A stretch of 64,000 bases of DNA, from the NCBI RefSeq assembly GCF_000444875.1, contig NC_021985.1:1-64000 (forward strand), written 5' to 3'. The notes below the pieces were generated by a model. It saw nothing but the letters and a program-made list of their open reading frames with translations. It had not been told where the DNA came from and searched no databases. This DNA comes from Streptomyces collinus Tu 365 (lineage in GTDB: Bacteria > Actinomycetota > Actinomycetes > Streptomycetales > Streptomycetaceae). Below are positions 27,044 to 35,880 of the stretch, one piece after another. A program made the translations under genes and the position numbers. The stretch's first letter is position 1. The number at the start of each line of letters is the position of its first letter.

Positions 27044-27931
27044 CCGGCGTCCTGCTGGGGGCGGCGGGAGCGGCGGCGGTGGGGCAGGGCGCGGCGGATG
27101 GCCCAGCGGGCGATGGTTTCGTCGACCTTTTCGAGGCCGCGGCGCTTCATTCCTTCAAGGACGTGGTAGGTGATCTTGGACCAGACGCGGAAGGTTCCGT
27201 CGGCGCCTTCTTCGTAGACGTAGTCGATGAGTTCGGGTGAGGCATCGGCCCAGACGGGGTGGAAGAGGGGGATGTTGCGCTGGACCTCGTCGGCTTCCAT
27301 CGGGGCGAATTCCTGCAGATGTAGATGCGGGAGGCGAGGGCGGGTTCGCTGTAGATGTAGATGCGGGAGGCGAGGGCGGGTTCGCTGTAGAGGGTCTTGT
27401 AGGCCTCTTCGCCGCCGACGAAGAGGACAGCGGGGCGGTTCTTGCCTTTACCGGTGTCCCACAGGTGGCGGACGAACTCGAAGCATTCGCGGCTGAACTG
27501 CTGGGCTTCGTCGCAGACAAGGACGTAGGGCTTGCGGGTCAGGGTTCGCTTGAGCAGGCGGTCGAACTCGCTGGGGTGGGACGGGGGTTCGCCTTCGAGG
27601 CGGAGTTCGGTGAACAGTTCCTGGCGGATGTCACGGGGGGGGTGGGGCGGGAGCGGAACTGCAAGAGTAGGACGCGTTCGGCGGAGATTTCCTTGAGGGC
27701 GGTCAGGACGGAGAAGGTTTTGCCGAGGCCGGCGTCGCCGTAGATGCAGGACATGGCCCGGGCTTCGATGGTGTCGGCGATGTTCTCGCTGGCTTCGAGG
27801 AGGGCTTCGGTCGCGACGATGCGGGCGTCGGCAAGGTTGAGGTAAAAGTCGGGCTCGCCGACGACGTCGTCCTGGTCGGGGCGGGGTGTCGTCTGCGTGG
27901 TGTCGGTGCCGGTCACGTGGGTGTCCTTCAA
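27040..27931 (-). pseudogene. TniB/TnsC-like AAA+ ATPase 1 (two frameshifts)
   Basis: From ATG 27931 the protein reads ...SCIYGDAGLGKTFSVLTAL (Walker A). A frame change in the G run near 27640 leads to LFTELRLEGEPPSHPSEFDR, then PYVLVCDEAQQFSRE (Walker B). After a 36-bp tandem duplication, a second shift near 27315 leads to FAPMEADEVQRNIPLFHPVW and the C-terminus ending at 27040. Restored, it is ~295 residues with canonical TniB-like order. It lies between the transposase fragment and a second ATPase, all with overlapping start/stop codons, as expected for one transposition operon. Confidence 0.7.
27318..27389. repeat. perfect 36-bp tandem duplication inside ATPase 1
   Basis: Two identical 36-bp units (27318-27353 and 27354-27389) encode a repeated 12-residue segment SEPALASRIYIY in the minus frame. 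The length is a multiple of three, so the duplication itself keeps frame, although a one-base loss occurs just beside it. Confidence 0.85.
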
Positions 27932-28182
27932 GGTTGTCGGGGCGGTGTGGGTGCTGTCGGATGCGGGGTGGGCGGGCTGGGCGTGCGCTGCGGCCGGTGG
28001 CCGACCGGTGTCGTGGTCGTCGAGGTCGTCGGTGTGGGCATCCTCGAGGCGGATGCGGACGGTGCGGCGGGGGTGGGTGGTCGTACTGGCGGCCGTTCGG
28101 GAGCTGGGCTCGCCGGTGCTCGTCCTGGCCGCAGGCGGTGGGGGGCCCGGGGCGGGTCGGGGGCGGTGCGCGGGGTGGTCAC
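27928..28182 (-). CDS. possible small linker ORF in the transposition operon
   Basis: The GTG at 28182 overlaps the stop of the transposase fragment (GTGA) and the TGA at 27928 overlaps the ATG of ATPase 1. Position therefore suggests a coupled gene. Its 84 residues are Pro/Thr/Arg-rich and low in complexity, which looks more like a frameshifted or spacer sequence. I give it little weight. Confidence 0.25.
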   Translation of the reverse strand: MTTPRTAPDPPRAPHRLRPGRAPASPAPERPPVRPPTPAAPSASASRMPTPTTSTTTTPVGHRPQRTPSPPTPHPTAPTPPRQP

Positions 28183-28850
28183 GTGTCTTCCTCAGTGGGG
28201 GTGGGTGTGTCGGGGACGGCCCAGCCGCCGGGCGGGGTGATGCGGCGGGGCATGTAGTCGGAGGGCAGATCGTCAGCGGTCCGGCCCGAGCTCCAGGGGC
28301 GCAGTTCCTGGGCGGCCTCTTTGCGGGTCATCGCGGTGTCGGCCTGGGCCGGTCCGGTGGTGGTGTGCGCCTTGAAGCGGCGGCGGCGCAGGGCTTCGGC
28401 CCGGCGCAGGTCGCGGCGCACACGACGGGAGCGTTCGGCGCGAGCCTGGTAAACCTGCTCGATCTGCTCGTCGGTGGCCTGGTCGGCCAGGTAGGCGGTG
28501 CCCAGGTGCCGACGGTTGTCGGCCTCGAAGATCTCGATCTGTTCGAGGTGGTGGGGCTGGAAGCGGATGTGGACGCGGGTGCCGGAGCGGCCGGTCATCC
28601 AGCCGGCCATGTAGTCGCGCCCCTTGAACCGGATGCCGTGGCCGTTGATGACGCGGGTGGAGCGGTCGCCTTCCAGGAGGAAGGCGTGAAGGTCCTCGGC
28701 GCTGACTTCGCGCAGCGGGGTGTTCTCGCTGTTCCACCACTGCAGCGGGGTCAGGTCGCCGTAGCCGGCCATGGTGTGGTCGGCGTTGCGGGTCTTGACC
28801 CACTGCGCGAAGAGCTCAACGAACCTCCCTGGCGTGCCGCACCGCAGCAG
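28179..28850 (-). pseudogene. TnsB/TniA-like (Mu-type) transposase, C-terminal fragment
   Basis: The frame is open from 28850. Homology-like sequence starts with RFVELFAQWVKTRNADHT, then GYGDLTPLQWWNSENTPL, VINGHGIRFKGRDYM and VHIRFQPHHLEQIEIFEA. This is the Mu transposase C-terminal beta-barrel and following helical region of TnsB/TniA. The DDE catalytic core and N-terminal DNA-binding domains (~400 residues) are missing upstream. The element cannot transpose itself. It heads the operon of two TniB-like ATPases and a third protein. A short CxxC ORF overlapping the break (28816-28911) may come from what replaced the 5' end. Confidence 0.8.
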
Positions 28851-29061
28851 TCATCTCGTACCCGGGCGTCGTGGGCACCTCAGCACCGCAGTACGCGCAC
28901 ACAAACTGCGACATCACGCTCCAGGGCCAGTGGGGGCCCGGCCCGCCTTGAGGTAGGCACATTCGACGAGTCTGACGGGCTGGAGAGTGGACCGGGACCG
29001 CTTCGTTCTGCATAGACGCGGTCCTGCCGTGCCTGGTGTCTTCGGACCGGGTCTGGCCGTG

Positions 29062-29988
29062 TCAGTCCTCCCCGGGCGAATGCTGAGGGCTGGGTCCGGG
29101 CGGGGTGCCACTGGGCTGCGGTGTGCTGGCAGATTGGGCGGGCAAGGAAGCGCCCGGGGAGGCGGCAGGCGCGGCGTTCACCACGAGGTAGGCGGCGTTC
29201 AGGAAATCTTCGAGGTGGTCCTGCATGCGCCGGACGGACTCTTGCCAGTCTCTGAGGGTCTCAGAAGGCCTATTCTGCTGCGCGGCGCGAATACGCTCGT
29301 CGGAGTAGTTGATGTATTCGTTCATGATCAGGCAGAGGTCCCGGGCATGGGCGGCTACGTCGCGCGGTCCTGCGAGACGCACCACTTGTGCCTGCTGGAA
29401 GGCCGCTTCGTACAGGGTGTGCATCTGCTTCTGGGTAGCGAGCAGGCGGTTGAGCTCGCTGGGCTGCAGCCCGCCGACGGTGGGGAAGGTGCCACTGAGC
29501 ACGCGGCCCAGCACAGCGACGGTGTCTCGCAATCTCTCGGCTGCCGTGACGAAGTCGACGTAGGTCTTCTGCCGCGCTTCCAGACGCCACTGCTCGCGTT
29601 CGGCATGCCGCTGTTCGACTTCGCGCTGCCGCTGGGCGTTGATGTCCAGGTCGCTGCGCTCTGCCTGGGCTTGCAACGCGGCAAGAGTGTCGCGCTGTTG
29701 GGCCTGGAGCTGCTCACTGTGCTGTCTCAGTTGTGCCTGCAGTTGAGCGGTGTGCTGCTCGCGCTGAGCGTCGAGCTGCTTGTCGAGCATGGCTTCCTGC
29801 CGCTCCAACTGCAGCTTGAGCTGTTTGCGGCTGGCCCGGTTGTTCAGTACCGCGACAACAGACGAGACGATACCGGCACCGAGAGCTCCGATGCCTGCTC
29901 CTAGCACCGTTCCCCACCACGGAGCGGTCGTGGTAGGCACGGCGCTGCCTGCCGCGAGGATGGCATGGTGCGTATGGATGGCGAGCAT
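29062..29988 (-). CDS. membrane-anchored coiled-coil protein
   Basis: This encodes 308 residues. There is an N-terminal hydrophobic helix (WGTVLGAGIGALGAGIVSSVVAVL, ~25-48). Next comes a long Gln/Arg/Glu-rich coiled coil (~55-140, e.g. RQEAMLDKQLDAQREQHTAQ), then a helical domain with YVDFVTAAERLRDTV and a Pro/Ser-rich tail. The hydrophobic start lacks a clear cleavage site, so it is probably an inner-membrane anchor with the coiled coil inside. It is divergent from the trypco2/NACHT operon, 227 bp apart, and might share its control. Function unknown. Confidence 0.65.
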   Translation of the reverse strand: MLAIHTHHAILAAGSAVPTTTAPWWGTVLGAGIGALGAGIVSSVVAVLNNRASRKQLKLQLERQEAMLDKQLDAQREQHTAQLQAQLRQHSEQLQAQQRDTLAALQAQAERSDLDINAQRQREVEQRHAEREQWRLEARQKTYVDFVTAAERLRDTVAVLGRVLSGTFPTVGGLQPSELNRLLATQKQMHTLYEAAFQQAQVVRLAGPRDVAAHARDLCLIMNEYINYSDERIRAAQQNRPSETLRDWQESVRRMQDHLEDFLNAAYLVVNAAPAASPGASLPAQSASTPQPSGTPPGPSPQHSPGED

Positions 29989-30215
29989 GCGGGCCAGTTT
30001 GCCTCAACTGCGCAGCCGGCGTGGTCGATCCGGCCTGGCATGGGGCTTGTCCCAAGGCATGGGAACAACATCCCTTGTTTGATCTTGAAGAGATCTGTCC
30101 GCCGGATTCTGTCCAGCCGCAGTCCACTTTTTCGACAGATCCGCCCCACCCGGGTGTTACCGCGCTCTACGCTTCCTCGCAGCAGGCGACCGCGCCTGCA
30201 CCCGGGGGGGTGTAC

Positions 30216-30533
30216 ATGTCATCTGAGTCGACGCAACCTGACGTGGTAAGTCTTTCAGCAGCCGTTGCGGGAGTGCGCCAGGCGCTCGCGAAAGCCCTCT
30301 CAGATGCCGGGGATCAGCACATCCGCTTCGGGCTGTCCTGCCTCGATCTGGAGTTTCACGTCGAAGTCTCACCCGGTGCGACCGAGAACGACCCGGCGGA
30401 GCTGCGCGTTATCCAGCCCGCCGGTGATCCGGCCACGGGACACCGCATCAAACTGTCCCTGCGGCCGGTGAACGTGCTCAACGGGACGCCCGATGACGTG
30501 TTCATCGGCGAATTCACTCATGATTCTGCATGA
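30216..30533 (+). CDS. trypco2 (trypsin co-occurring domain) protein
   Basis: This encodes 105 residues from ATG 30216, with a GGGGGGG run upstream (GTG 30210 is also possible). The LSAAVAGVRQALAKALSDAG helix, then IRFGLSCLDLEFHVEVSPGA and HRIKLSLRPV strands match the small trypco2 domain. That domain is known only beside trypsin-like protease genes in predicted conflict systems. Its TGA overlaps the ATG of the protease-NACHT gene as ATGA, so translation is coupled. The domain is proposed to sense or regulate the protease; that is inference from context. Confidence 0.82.
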   Translation: MSSESTQPDVVSLSAAVAGVRQALAKALSDAGDQHIRFGLSCLDLEFHVEVSPGATENDPAELRVIQPAGDPATGHRIKLSLRPVNVLNGTPDDVFIGEFTHDSA

Positions 30534-33271
30534 GGCAGGACAACCGGGAGGAACATCCGGTCCCGGACCGTGTGGTGGAGACGGTCATGGAGCTCGGGGA
30601 CGGGCGTCGGCAGTGGGGAACGGGCTACGTCATCGCTGACCGGGCTGTGCTGACCGCACGACATCTGGTCGTCGACGCCGGAGGTGCCCCCGTCCGCGTC
30701 ACCGTGCGCGGCATGTCCTCGTCCGAAGCACTGCCGGCGACCGTGGTGTGGACTCCTGCCGACCCGACGGTCGATGTCGCACTCCTGGAGCTTGCAGCGC
30801 CCTCGGCGCGGCTGAGGAACGTGCGCTGGGGACGCATCGACGGCGGCCGCCGCGAGGTGGCCGGACTGGGATTTCCCAGTCGCCAGGGACGAACCCCGGA
30901 CGGTGTCCGCCACTCCGACCACCTGTGGGGATGGGTGACCCTGCAGCCCCGACGTCATGTCCTCAGCGTTGATGTGGGCGGGCCGACCCGGCGGGCCCCC
31001 GACATGCGTGACAGCCCGGAACGAGTCCAGCGGTGGCAGGCTTCGCAGTGGAGCGGGGCCTCGGGAACTGCTCTGTTCAGCGGTCCCTACTTGGTCGGTG
31101 TGCTCTCCAGCGATGCCGACCCCGATACGTACGACGGCACAAGGCTCCACGCCGTGCCGGTCTCGGCTTGGTGGGACGATCCTGAGTTCGTCCGGGAGCG
31201 CCGGCGGCTTGGGCTTGACCCGCACTGTTACCCCGTGCCGGATCCGGCCGCCAACACAAGCGCTGCGGCATCCCCGCTGGCGCGTACTGCGGCGGAGGAA
31301 GACCTGCGCCTGGCCATAGCGCAACAGATCGGCGCGTTCACCTCGGGGTGGCACGGCGTGAGCGAGGAGGCGGACCAGGCCCTCGATGTGCACTGCAGCG
31401 CCGTGGGCGGCGAGGAGTACGCACGCAACGCCCAGGCCATCCCTATCACCCACGACTCCATCCACACGTACTACCTGGCACTCTCACCAGGCCGGATGAT
31501 CATCACCGGACCGAGCGGATCGGGCAAGACGATCCTGGCCCTGCGGTTGATGCGGCAGCTCCTCGACATGCCCGGCCAGCCGGTGCCTGTCTACTTCAAC
31601 CTTGCCGCCTGGCGAGTGCCCTCTCCTGACATCCGGCGCATGCCGCCCGATGCCAGGCCGAGGGCGCTGGCCGAATGCTTCGAGGGCTGGCTCGTTGACC
31701 AGCTCCTCGAAAATGATCTCGTGGTGACGTGGAAAGACGCCCGCAGGCTCGTCGCCGGGCGCAGGATTCTGCCCGTCCTGGACGGCATGGACCAGCTCCT
31801 GCCCGATACCGCTTCCACCGAGCCCGCCTCCTCCGGTTCCGTCCTCGATGACCTGGTCTGTGCCCTGGATAGTTACCGTGATATCCACGGCGGGTCACGC
31901 GGCGCTCTTGTCGTGGCTACTCGCGCCCGCAAAGATTTCGAGGCAGAGCCCTGTGACATCCCTCTACCGGAGGGTTCCGTCGTGCAAGTGGAACGCCTGA
32001 CCTGGCGGCAGATCCAAGAGCACTTGGAGTCGGCCCGGGGACCGCGCGATCAGGAGACCAACACGCCGGTCGACTGGGGGCCGGTGCTTGAGGACATCGG
32101 CGCACACGGAGACCAGTCGGTCGCCGCCCGGCGCCTGGACACCCCATGGAAACTGACACTGGCTGAGTGGGCCGCAGCGTCCCGCCACGTCACGCCGGAT
32201 GATCTGATCAAGCACGAGACGTCCGACGTGGAAGTCGAGGAGAAACTGCTGGCATCGTTCGTTCCCTCGGTGCACGGATATCACAGCGTTCACACGAGCG
32301 GCACCAGCGGAAAGAGCCCTCAGCAGGCCATGAGTTGGCTCACCGTGCTTGCACAGCACCTGGAGCAATACCGGGGCACGGTCCACGGCGTGCCGCTGTC
32401 CGGCCGCGAAGTGGTCCTGGCCCGGATCTGGCCCGTCGCGGGAACGTGGCGGGTGCGGATAGCGCACCTGTTCGTGCACACCGTGCCCCTCGTCTTTTTC
32501 AGCCTTGCCTGCATGATCGCCGCGGTCTGCGGCCCCGGTCACGCGTCGGACTTCTTCACCGGCCGCTGGCCGTCGCTGACGGGCGCCACCGCGACGCGCT
32601 TCTGGGTGGCTCTGGGCCTGTCAGGCGCGCTGCTCGCGGCCGGCGCCTACTTCGCACTGCGCTACTGGCCATGGATGCCTCCCACCCACTGGCCTCTGCT
32701 CGCCTTCGCTCAGCGCCGCACCCAGGGACTGCGTAGCCGCCGCGGCCCGCGCCGGATCGTGTCCGGCCTCGAGATCGGAAGCGCCATCGGCCTGGGGGTC
32801 GGCATGGCCGTCATGCTGGCCTTCGGATGGGCGCCCGGCATAGCCGCAGGAGCCGTCGTGGCCGCCCTGTTCGGCTGGTTCATGGAGGCGAAAGTGGGAC
32901 TCGACCGCACTCTGAGCGGGAACTTCAACCCGAAGTTCTTCTGGGTGCTGGACACGCTCGGGGCCGCCATCTTCGCGGGCCTGGGAGCCTTGCTGTTCCC
33001 GCTGCTCCTGGACTACTCGTGGACCACCGGGCTGGCCTTCGGCGGCTGCTTCGGCTTTGTCCTCGGCTTCGGCTTCTTCCTTGTGCCCTGGCTACGCTAC
33101 ATCACAGCCATGACGCTGGCCCGCAACGAACTGCCCTGGCGGCTCGCCGCCTTCCTGGACTGGGCCAGGAAGGCGGGGCTGATGACCATCAGCGGTGTCG
33201 GGTTCCAGTTCCGCCACCAAGAACTTCAGGAGTGGATCGTCCGGAAAGGCCCTCCCTCCGCCTCGGTCTGA
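30530..33271 (+). CDS. trypsin-like protease - NACHT ATPase - membrane protein (conflict/defence system)
   Basis: This encodes 913 residues. N-terminal S1-type protease: His45 in LTARHLV, Asp82 in TVDVALLEL, Ser178 in GASGTALF. NACHT/STAND ATPase: Walker A GPSGSGKT (327-334), Walker B ILPVLDGMDQL (413-423). The last ~270 residues carry several membrane helices (VPLVFFSLACMIAAVCG; LGVGMAVMLAFGWAPGIAAG; CFGFVLGFGFFLVPWL). Protease-NACHT proteins paired with trypco domains are predicted, and in relatives shown, to act as infection sensors. ATP-driven oligomerisation after detection would activate the protease; membrane anchoring is the unusual part. It is coupled to the trypco2 gene. A broken second copy lies at 16558-17570. 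Confidence 0.85.
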   Translation: MRQDNREEHPVPDRVVETVMELGDGRRQWGTGYVIADRAVLTARHLVVDAGGAPVRVTVRGMSSSEALPATVVWTPADPTVDVALLELAAPSARLRNVRWGRIDGGRREVAGLGFPSRQGRTPDGVRHSDHLWGWVTLQPRRHVLSVDVGGPTRRAPDMRDSPERVQRWQASQWSGASGTALFSGPYLVGVLSSDADPDTYDGTRLHAVPVSAWWDDPEFVRERRRLGLDPHCYPVPDPAANTSAAASPLARTAAEEDLRLAIAQQIGAFTSGWHGVSEEADQALDVHCSAVGGEEYARNAQAIPITHDSIHTYYLALSPGRMIITGPSGSGKTILALRLMRQLLDMPGQPVPVYFNLAAWRVPSPDIRRMPPDARPRALAECFEGWLVDQLLENDLVVTWKDARRLVAGRRILPVLDGMDQLLPDTASTEPASSGSVLDDLVCALDSYRDIHGGSRGALVVATRARKDFEAEPCDIPLPEGSVVQVERLTWRQIQEHLESARGPRDQETNTPVDWGPVLEDIGAHGDQSVAARRLDTPWKLTLAEWAAASRHVTPDDLIKHETSDVEVEEKLLASFVPSVHGYHSVHTSGTSGKSPQQAMSWLTVLAQHLEQYRGTVHGVPLSGREVVLARIWPVAGTWRVRIAHLFVHTVPLVFFSLACMIAAVCGPGHASDFFTGRWPSLTGATATRFWVALGLSGALLAAGAYFALRYWPWMPPTHWPLLAFAQRRTQGLRSRRGPRRIVSGLEIGSAIGLGVGMAVMLAFGWAPGIAAGAVVAALFGWFMEAKVGLDRTLSGNFNPKFFWVLDTLGAAIFAGLGALLFPLLLDYSWTTGLAFGGCFGFVLGFGFFLVPWLRYITAMTLARNELPWRLAAFLDWARKAGLMTISGVGFQFRHQELQEWIVRKGPPSASV

Positions 33272-33552
33272 TGCGAGAGCCGAGAGCCCAGGCCCACGTG
33301 GATACGTTGCCCGTCGGCCCCGGGCGCAGACGACCCTCCAGAACCAGCCCGCCGCCGAGGCCCTTGGAGCCCACCCTGCACACGGGCCGGAAGAATCGTG
33401 AGCGATCCAGAGGCCTAGCGATCCTTGGGCGGATGGGCAAGTTGGATGGCAGCGGACATAGAACGGGTGGGGTGCGGGAGCTGCACTCGCGTACTGCGTC
33501 GTTCACCGCACCTGCAACAGGCCCAGGGCACGGAGCTTCGTCGTCTTGGCGA
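33272..33552. other. intergenic between convergent genes, nothing seen
   Basis: This lies between the converging NACHT and nuclease genes. It contains no plausible open frame with a ribosome site and no strong terminator hairpin. Confidence 0.4.
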
Positions 33553-34653
33553 TCACCTGTCGAGCCGGAGTTCGCTTGGCTCGTAGCGGAGTTGGAAGGT
33601 CTGGGCATGCTCCCCGTGCATCCAGTACAGGGTCATGGTCGACAGCATGCTGCGTTTGACGTACCGGGTTCGTGAGGGCATGCCTTCGTCTTGCGCGACG
33701 ATCCACTTTTCGATCCGCTCCGGCAGTGAGAACCGCAGCGCATATGCTTCGGGGTGCTCCGCGGAGCGCAGTTCCCAGACGGGATGTGACGCGGGCTGAT
33801 GGATGCGGCGCGGGCGTACGGTGTGTGTGGGGTGGTCTCTGGCGTAGTCCACGAACGAGTAGAGATCGTCTGAGGCAAGTCCCAGGACGAACGGCGCTGC
33901 GGGAAAGGCCAGGACCAGGCCGAGTTGGCTCCGGCTGTGCAGGGCCTGGGCCAGGTAGTCGAGTGGGCCACGGATCGCGTCGGCCAGTTCCGCCTCACCT
34001 GGGTTCATGTCCAGCAGTGGGACGCGGAGATAGGCCCGCATGTCGCTTATCTTCGGGCGCTGGGCTGCCGGTGTTGCCTCGAGGACTGCGTGGACGGTGT
34101 CGGCTGTGTTCTTGACGAGATCCCGCAGTACGGCGAAGTCCGGTGTGGAGAGGTCGATCAGGGATATCTGGTGGGCCAGCGCGTAATCCTGTGCCACTGG
34201 GCTGAAGCCGGACGTGGAGAAGATCGCATAGTTGTAGCGGTATCGCGTCCGTGGCCGGCCGGCCCCAGGAGCGGTGAGCGTGGTGGTCTCGGCCTCGTTC
34301 ACGTCGTGGATCACGCCGTGGCCGTTACGCACGGTGGGCAGCTGAACTGGTGTTGTGGTCAGGTACTTCGCCTCGACGAACAGGCGGACCGGCAGGGAAA
34401 ACGGCGGGACGTAGCGGAACTGGCCGAGCGCGTCGACCTGGTGCCAGGCTCCGCGTCCGCGGACCAGCAGACCGTTCTTGTCCTCCTTCAGGACCTTCGG
34501 CTCCGTGTCCAAATCGTCGGCGGCGGTGAGGACCTCGAAGCCGCTGGAGCGCAGGAGCCAAGCCAACACCTCCTCCAGGAGGTAGCCGCGCAGGGGTCCT
34601 TTGCCGATCAGTTTGTCTGCCACTCGTGCGATCCTATGCACCACCCTGATCAT
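33553..34653 (-). CDS. PD-(D/E)XK restriction-endonuclease-like protein (Mrr-type)
   Basis: This encodes 366 residues from ATG 34653. The N-terminal ~100 residues have the Mrr-type order: conserved Glu in GYLLEEVLAWLLRSSGFEVL (~E27), RGRGAWHQVDALG with catalytic-type Asp74, and LFVEAKYL with the ExK pair (E94, K96). This gives a PD-(D/E)XK core. The C-terminal 260 residues (SLIDLSTPDFAVLRDL, MTLYWMHGEH) are unassigned and may sense DNA or a ligand. No methyltransferase is adjacent, so a modification-dependent or abortive-type nuclease is more likely than classic restriction. It converges on the NACHT gene. Confidence 0.72.
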   Translation of the reverse strand: MIRVVHRIARVADKLIGKGPLRGYLLEEVLAWLLRSSGFEVLTAADDLDTEPKVLKEDKNGLLVRGRGAWHQVDALGQFRYVPPFSLPVRLFVEAKYLTTTPVQLPTVRNGHGVIHDVNEAETTTLTAPGAGRPRTRYRYNYAIFSTSGFSPVAQDYALAHQISLIDLSTPDFAVLRDLVKNTADTVHAVLEATPAAQRPKISDMRAYLRVPLLDMNPGEAELADAIRGPLDYLAQALHSRSQLGLVLAFPAAPFVLGLASDDLYSFVDYARDHPTHTVRPRRIHQPASHPVWELRSAEHPEAYALRFSLPERIEKWIVAQDEGMPSRTRYVKRSMLSTMTLYWMHGEHAQTFQLRYEPSELRLDR

Positions 34654-34812
34654 GGTGCGAGAGCGCCGTCGGGGCGCCTGATGACGGACACGGCGAAGGC
34701 CTGGTGGCGACGCCGCCGGACCTGGATGAAGGAAACATCTCGGCGAGCGGGGCTCATCGTCACTGTGCGTTGGTCTCAAGCCGTGGCATCGGCAGGAAGC
34801 CACATCGCCCGC

Positions 34813-35049
34813 TCACGTCACCCCCTCCGGGAGCCTCGTCCCGGTTCCTGGACGCTTCATCAGTGTCGGGAAGGACCTGACGTCGTCGCAGACGTGGGCG
34901 AGCGGCGGGCTGTCGTCGCAGGCCCACGCGGGGGCGTAGCGGGTGAGGCTGCCACAATGTACGACGCCTTTCGCCGTGGGCACTCGCGCTGTGGGTGCCC
35001 ACGCGACCGAACGGGCCGGGCCTAGGGGCAGCTTCCTGCCCTCATTCAC
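34813..35049 (-). CDS. 78-residue protein coupled to the GIY-YIG gene
   Basis: The GTG at 35049 overlaps the TGA of the GIY-YIG gene (GTGA), so it should be co-translated. The protein is short with cysteines (GVVHCGSLTRYAPAWACDD, HVCDD) and ends LPEGVT. No family is recognised. The coding character in this frame is better than in the two alternatives. Whether it is a partner or inhibitor of the nuclease is unknown. Confidence 0.5.
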   Translation of the reverse strand: MNEGRKLPLGPARSVAWAPTARVPTAKGVVHCGSLTRYAPAWACDDSPPLAHVCDDVRSFPTLMKRPGTGTRLPEGVT

Positions 35050-35663
35050 GTCGGGACCTCGACGACGGTGGCGTTCTTCAGCAGACGTCGCGCGGCTTTC
35101 GCGATCATTGCGACGGGTTGTGCGACGTCCGTGAAGTCGAACCACTCACCGCCCAGCGCTCTTGTTGCGAAGTGATCGTGCAGACGGCTCTCCAGAAGGC
35201 CACCCCCGGTTGAGGTCCACCGCACGGTTAGCGGTGATCCGGATCCGGACTGCAGCGATTTCAGACGTCCGGGCACGTCTTTGGACACACCGATCTTGAC
35301 TATCTTCGGTTCGGCCTCAGATGAGACGAGGTACACGGACCGGGTGTCGTACTGAGGTGTCCTGGCCGGGGCCTTGGGCACCGGTGTAGATCTGAGCTGG
35401 CGCAGCGCCTCGTCCTCGCGCCGGTCTTCTTCGTCTGCCTCCTCGACCTCGTCCACGACGGCTTCGAGCATGTCGCGCACCGCGCCGGCACTGGCAGCGC
35501 CGCCCTCGACCAGCGCGAGCAGTTCGATGACAGTGTTGATGTCGATGTCTAGGCGCCGGAAGGGAGGACGGGGCGGACGCGGGGACGAGGTCAGGGTCAC
35601 GGAGATGCCGGGTAAGTCGTGGCCGGCGATGTGGAGGTCGGTGGTGAAGGCGGTGATATTCAC
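35046..35663 (-). CDS. GIY-YIG nuclease-family protein (T5orf172 type)
   Basis: This encodes 205 residues. GTG 35663 is chosen because AGGAA precedes it; in-frame sequence further upstream overlaps the next gene and lacks coding character. The N-terminal half has an acidic helix (DEVEEADEEDRREDEAL). The C-terminal domain (109-178) has SVYLVSSEAEPKIVKIGVSK (the Tyr and KIG of the modified GIY-YIG core), then RLKSLQSG, LESRLHDHF (likely catalytic Glu) and GGEWFDF. This is the T5orf172 layout. Such proteins occur in phages and mobile islands; the DNA target is unknown. The acidic tail may be regulatory. Confidence 0.72.
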   Translation of the reverse strand: MNITAFTTDLHIAGHDLPGISVTLTSSPRPPRPPFRRLDIDINTVIELLALVEGGAASAGAVRDMLEAVVDEVEEADEEDRREDEALRQLRSTPVPKAPARTPQYDTRSVYLVSSEAEPKIVKIGVSKDVPGRLKSLQSGSGSPLTVRWTSTGGGLLESRLHDHFATRALGGEWFDFTDVAQPVAMIAKAARRLLKNATVVEVPT

Positions 35664-35880
35664 GGTGCGGGTTCCTGTCTGGCGTAGGGCTCCGGTGCTG
35701 CCGGTGGCGTCCGCTTGACCCGCCGGGGCGTTGCGCCCGTCAGGAGAGGGCGCCGCTTCGCCCAGTGCCCTCGCCGACTGCATCTGTTGCGACTGTCTGT
35801 GGGCAGCAGACGGGCACTGACTCGCCGGGTCGGGAGCAGCGCGGGACCAGAAGCCGTGGCCGGTTCCGTGAGCATCGCGA

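Noticed and set aside
27307-27318. GAATTCCTGCAG resembles a cloning-vector EcoRI-PstI polylinker, suggesting contamination
   Set aside because: Flanking sequence continues the TniB-like protein on both sides; a one-base loss in a natural coding context explains it, so a 12-bp match is probably chance.
28816-29013. short minus-strand frame with a CAYCGAE knuckle
   Set aside because: Overlaps the broken 5' end of the transposase fragment; too short and without start evidence to call, though it may be a scrap of an inserted gene.
27897-29015. 372-codon plus-strand frame
   Set aside because: Antisense to the TnsB fragment and Gly/Val/Ala-rich, a shadow frame.
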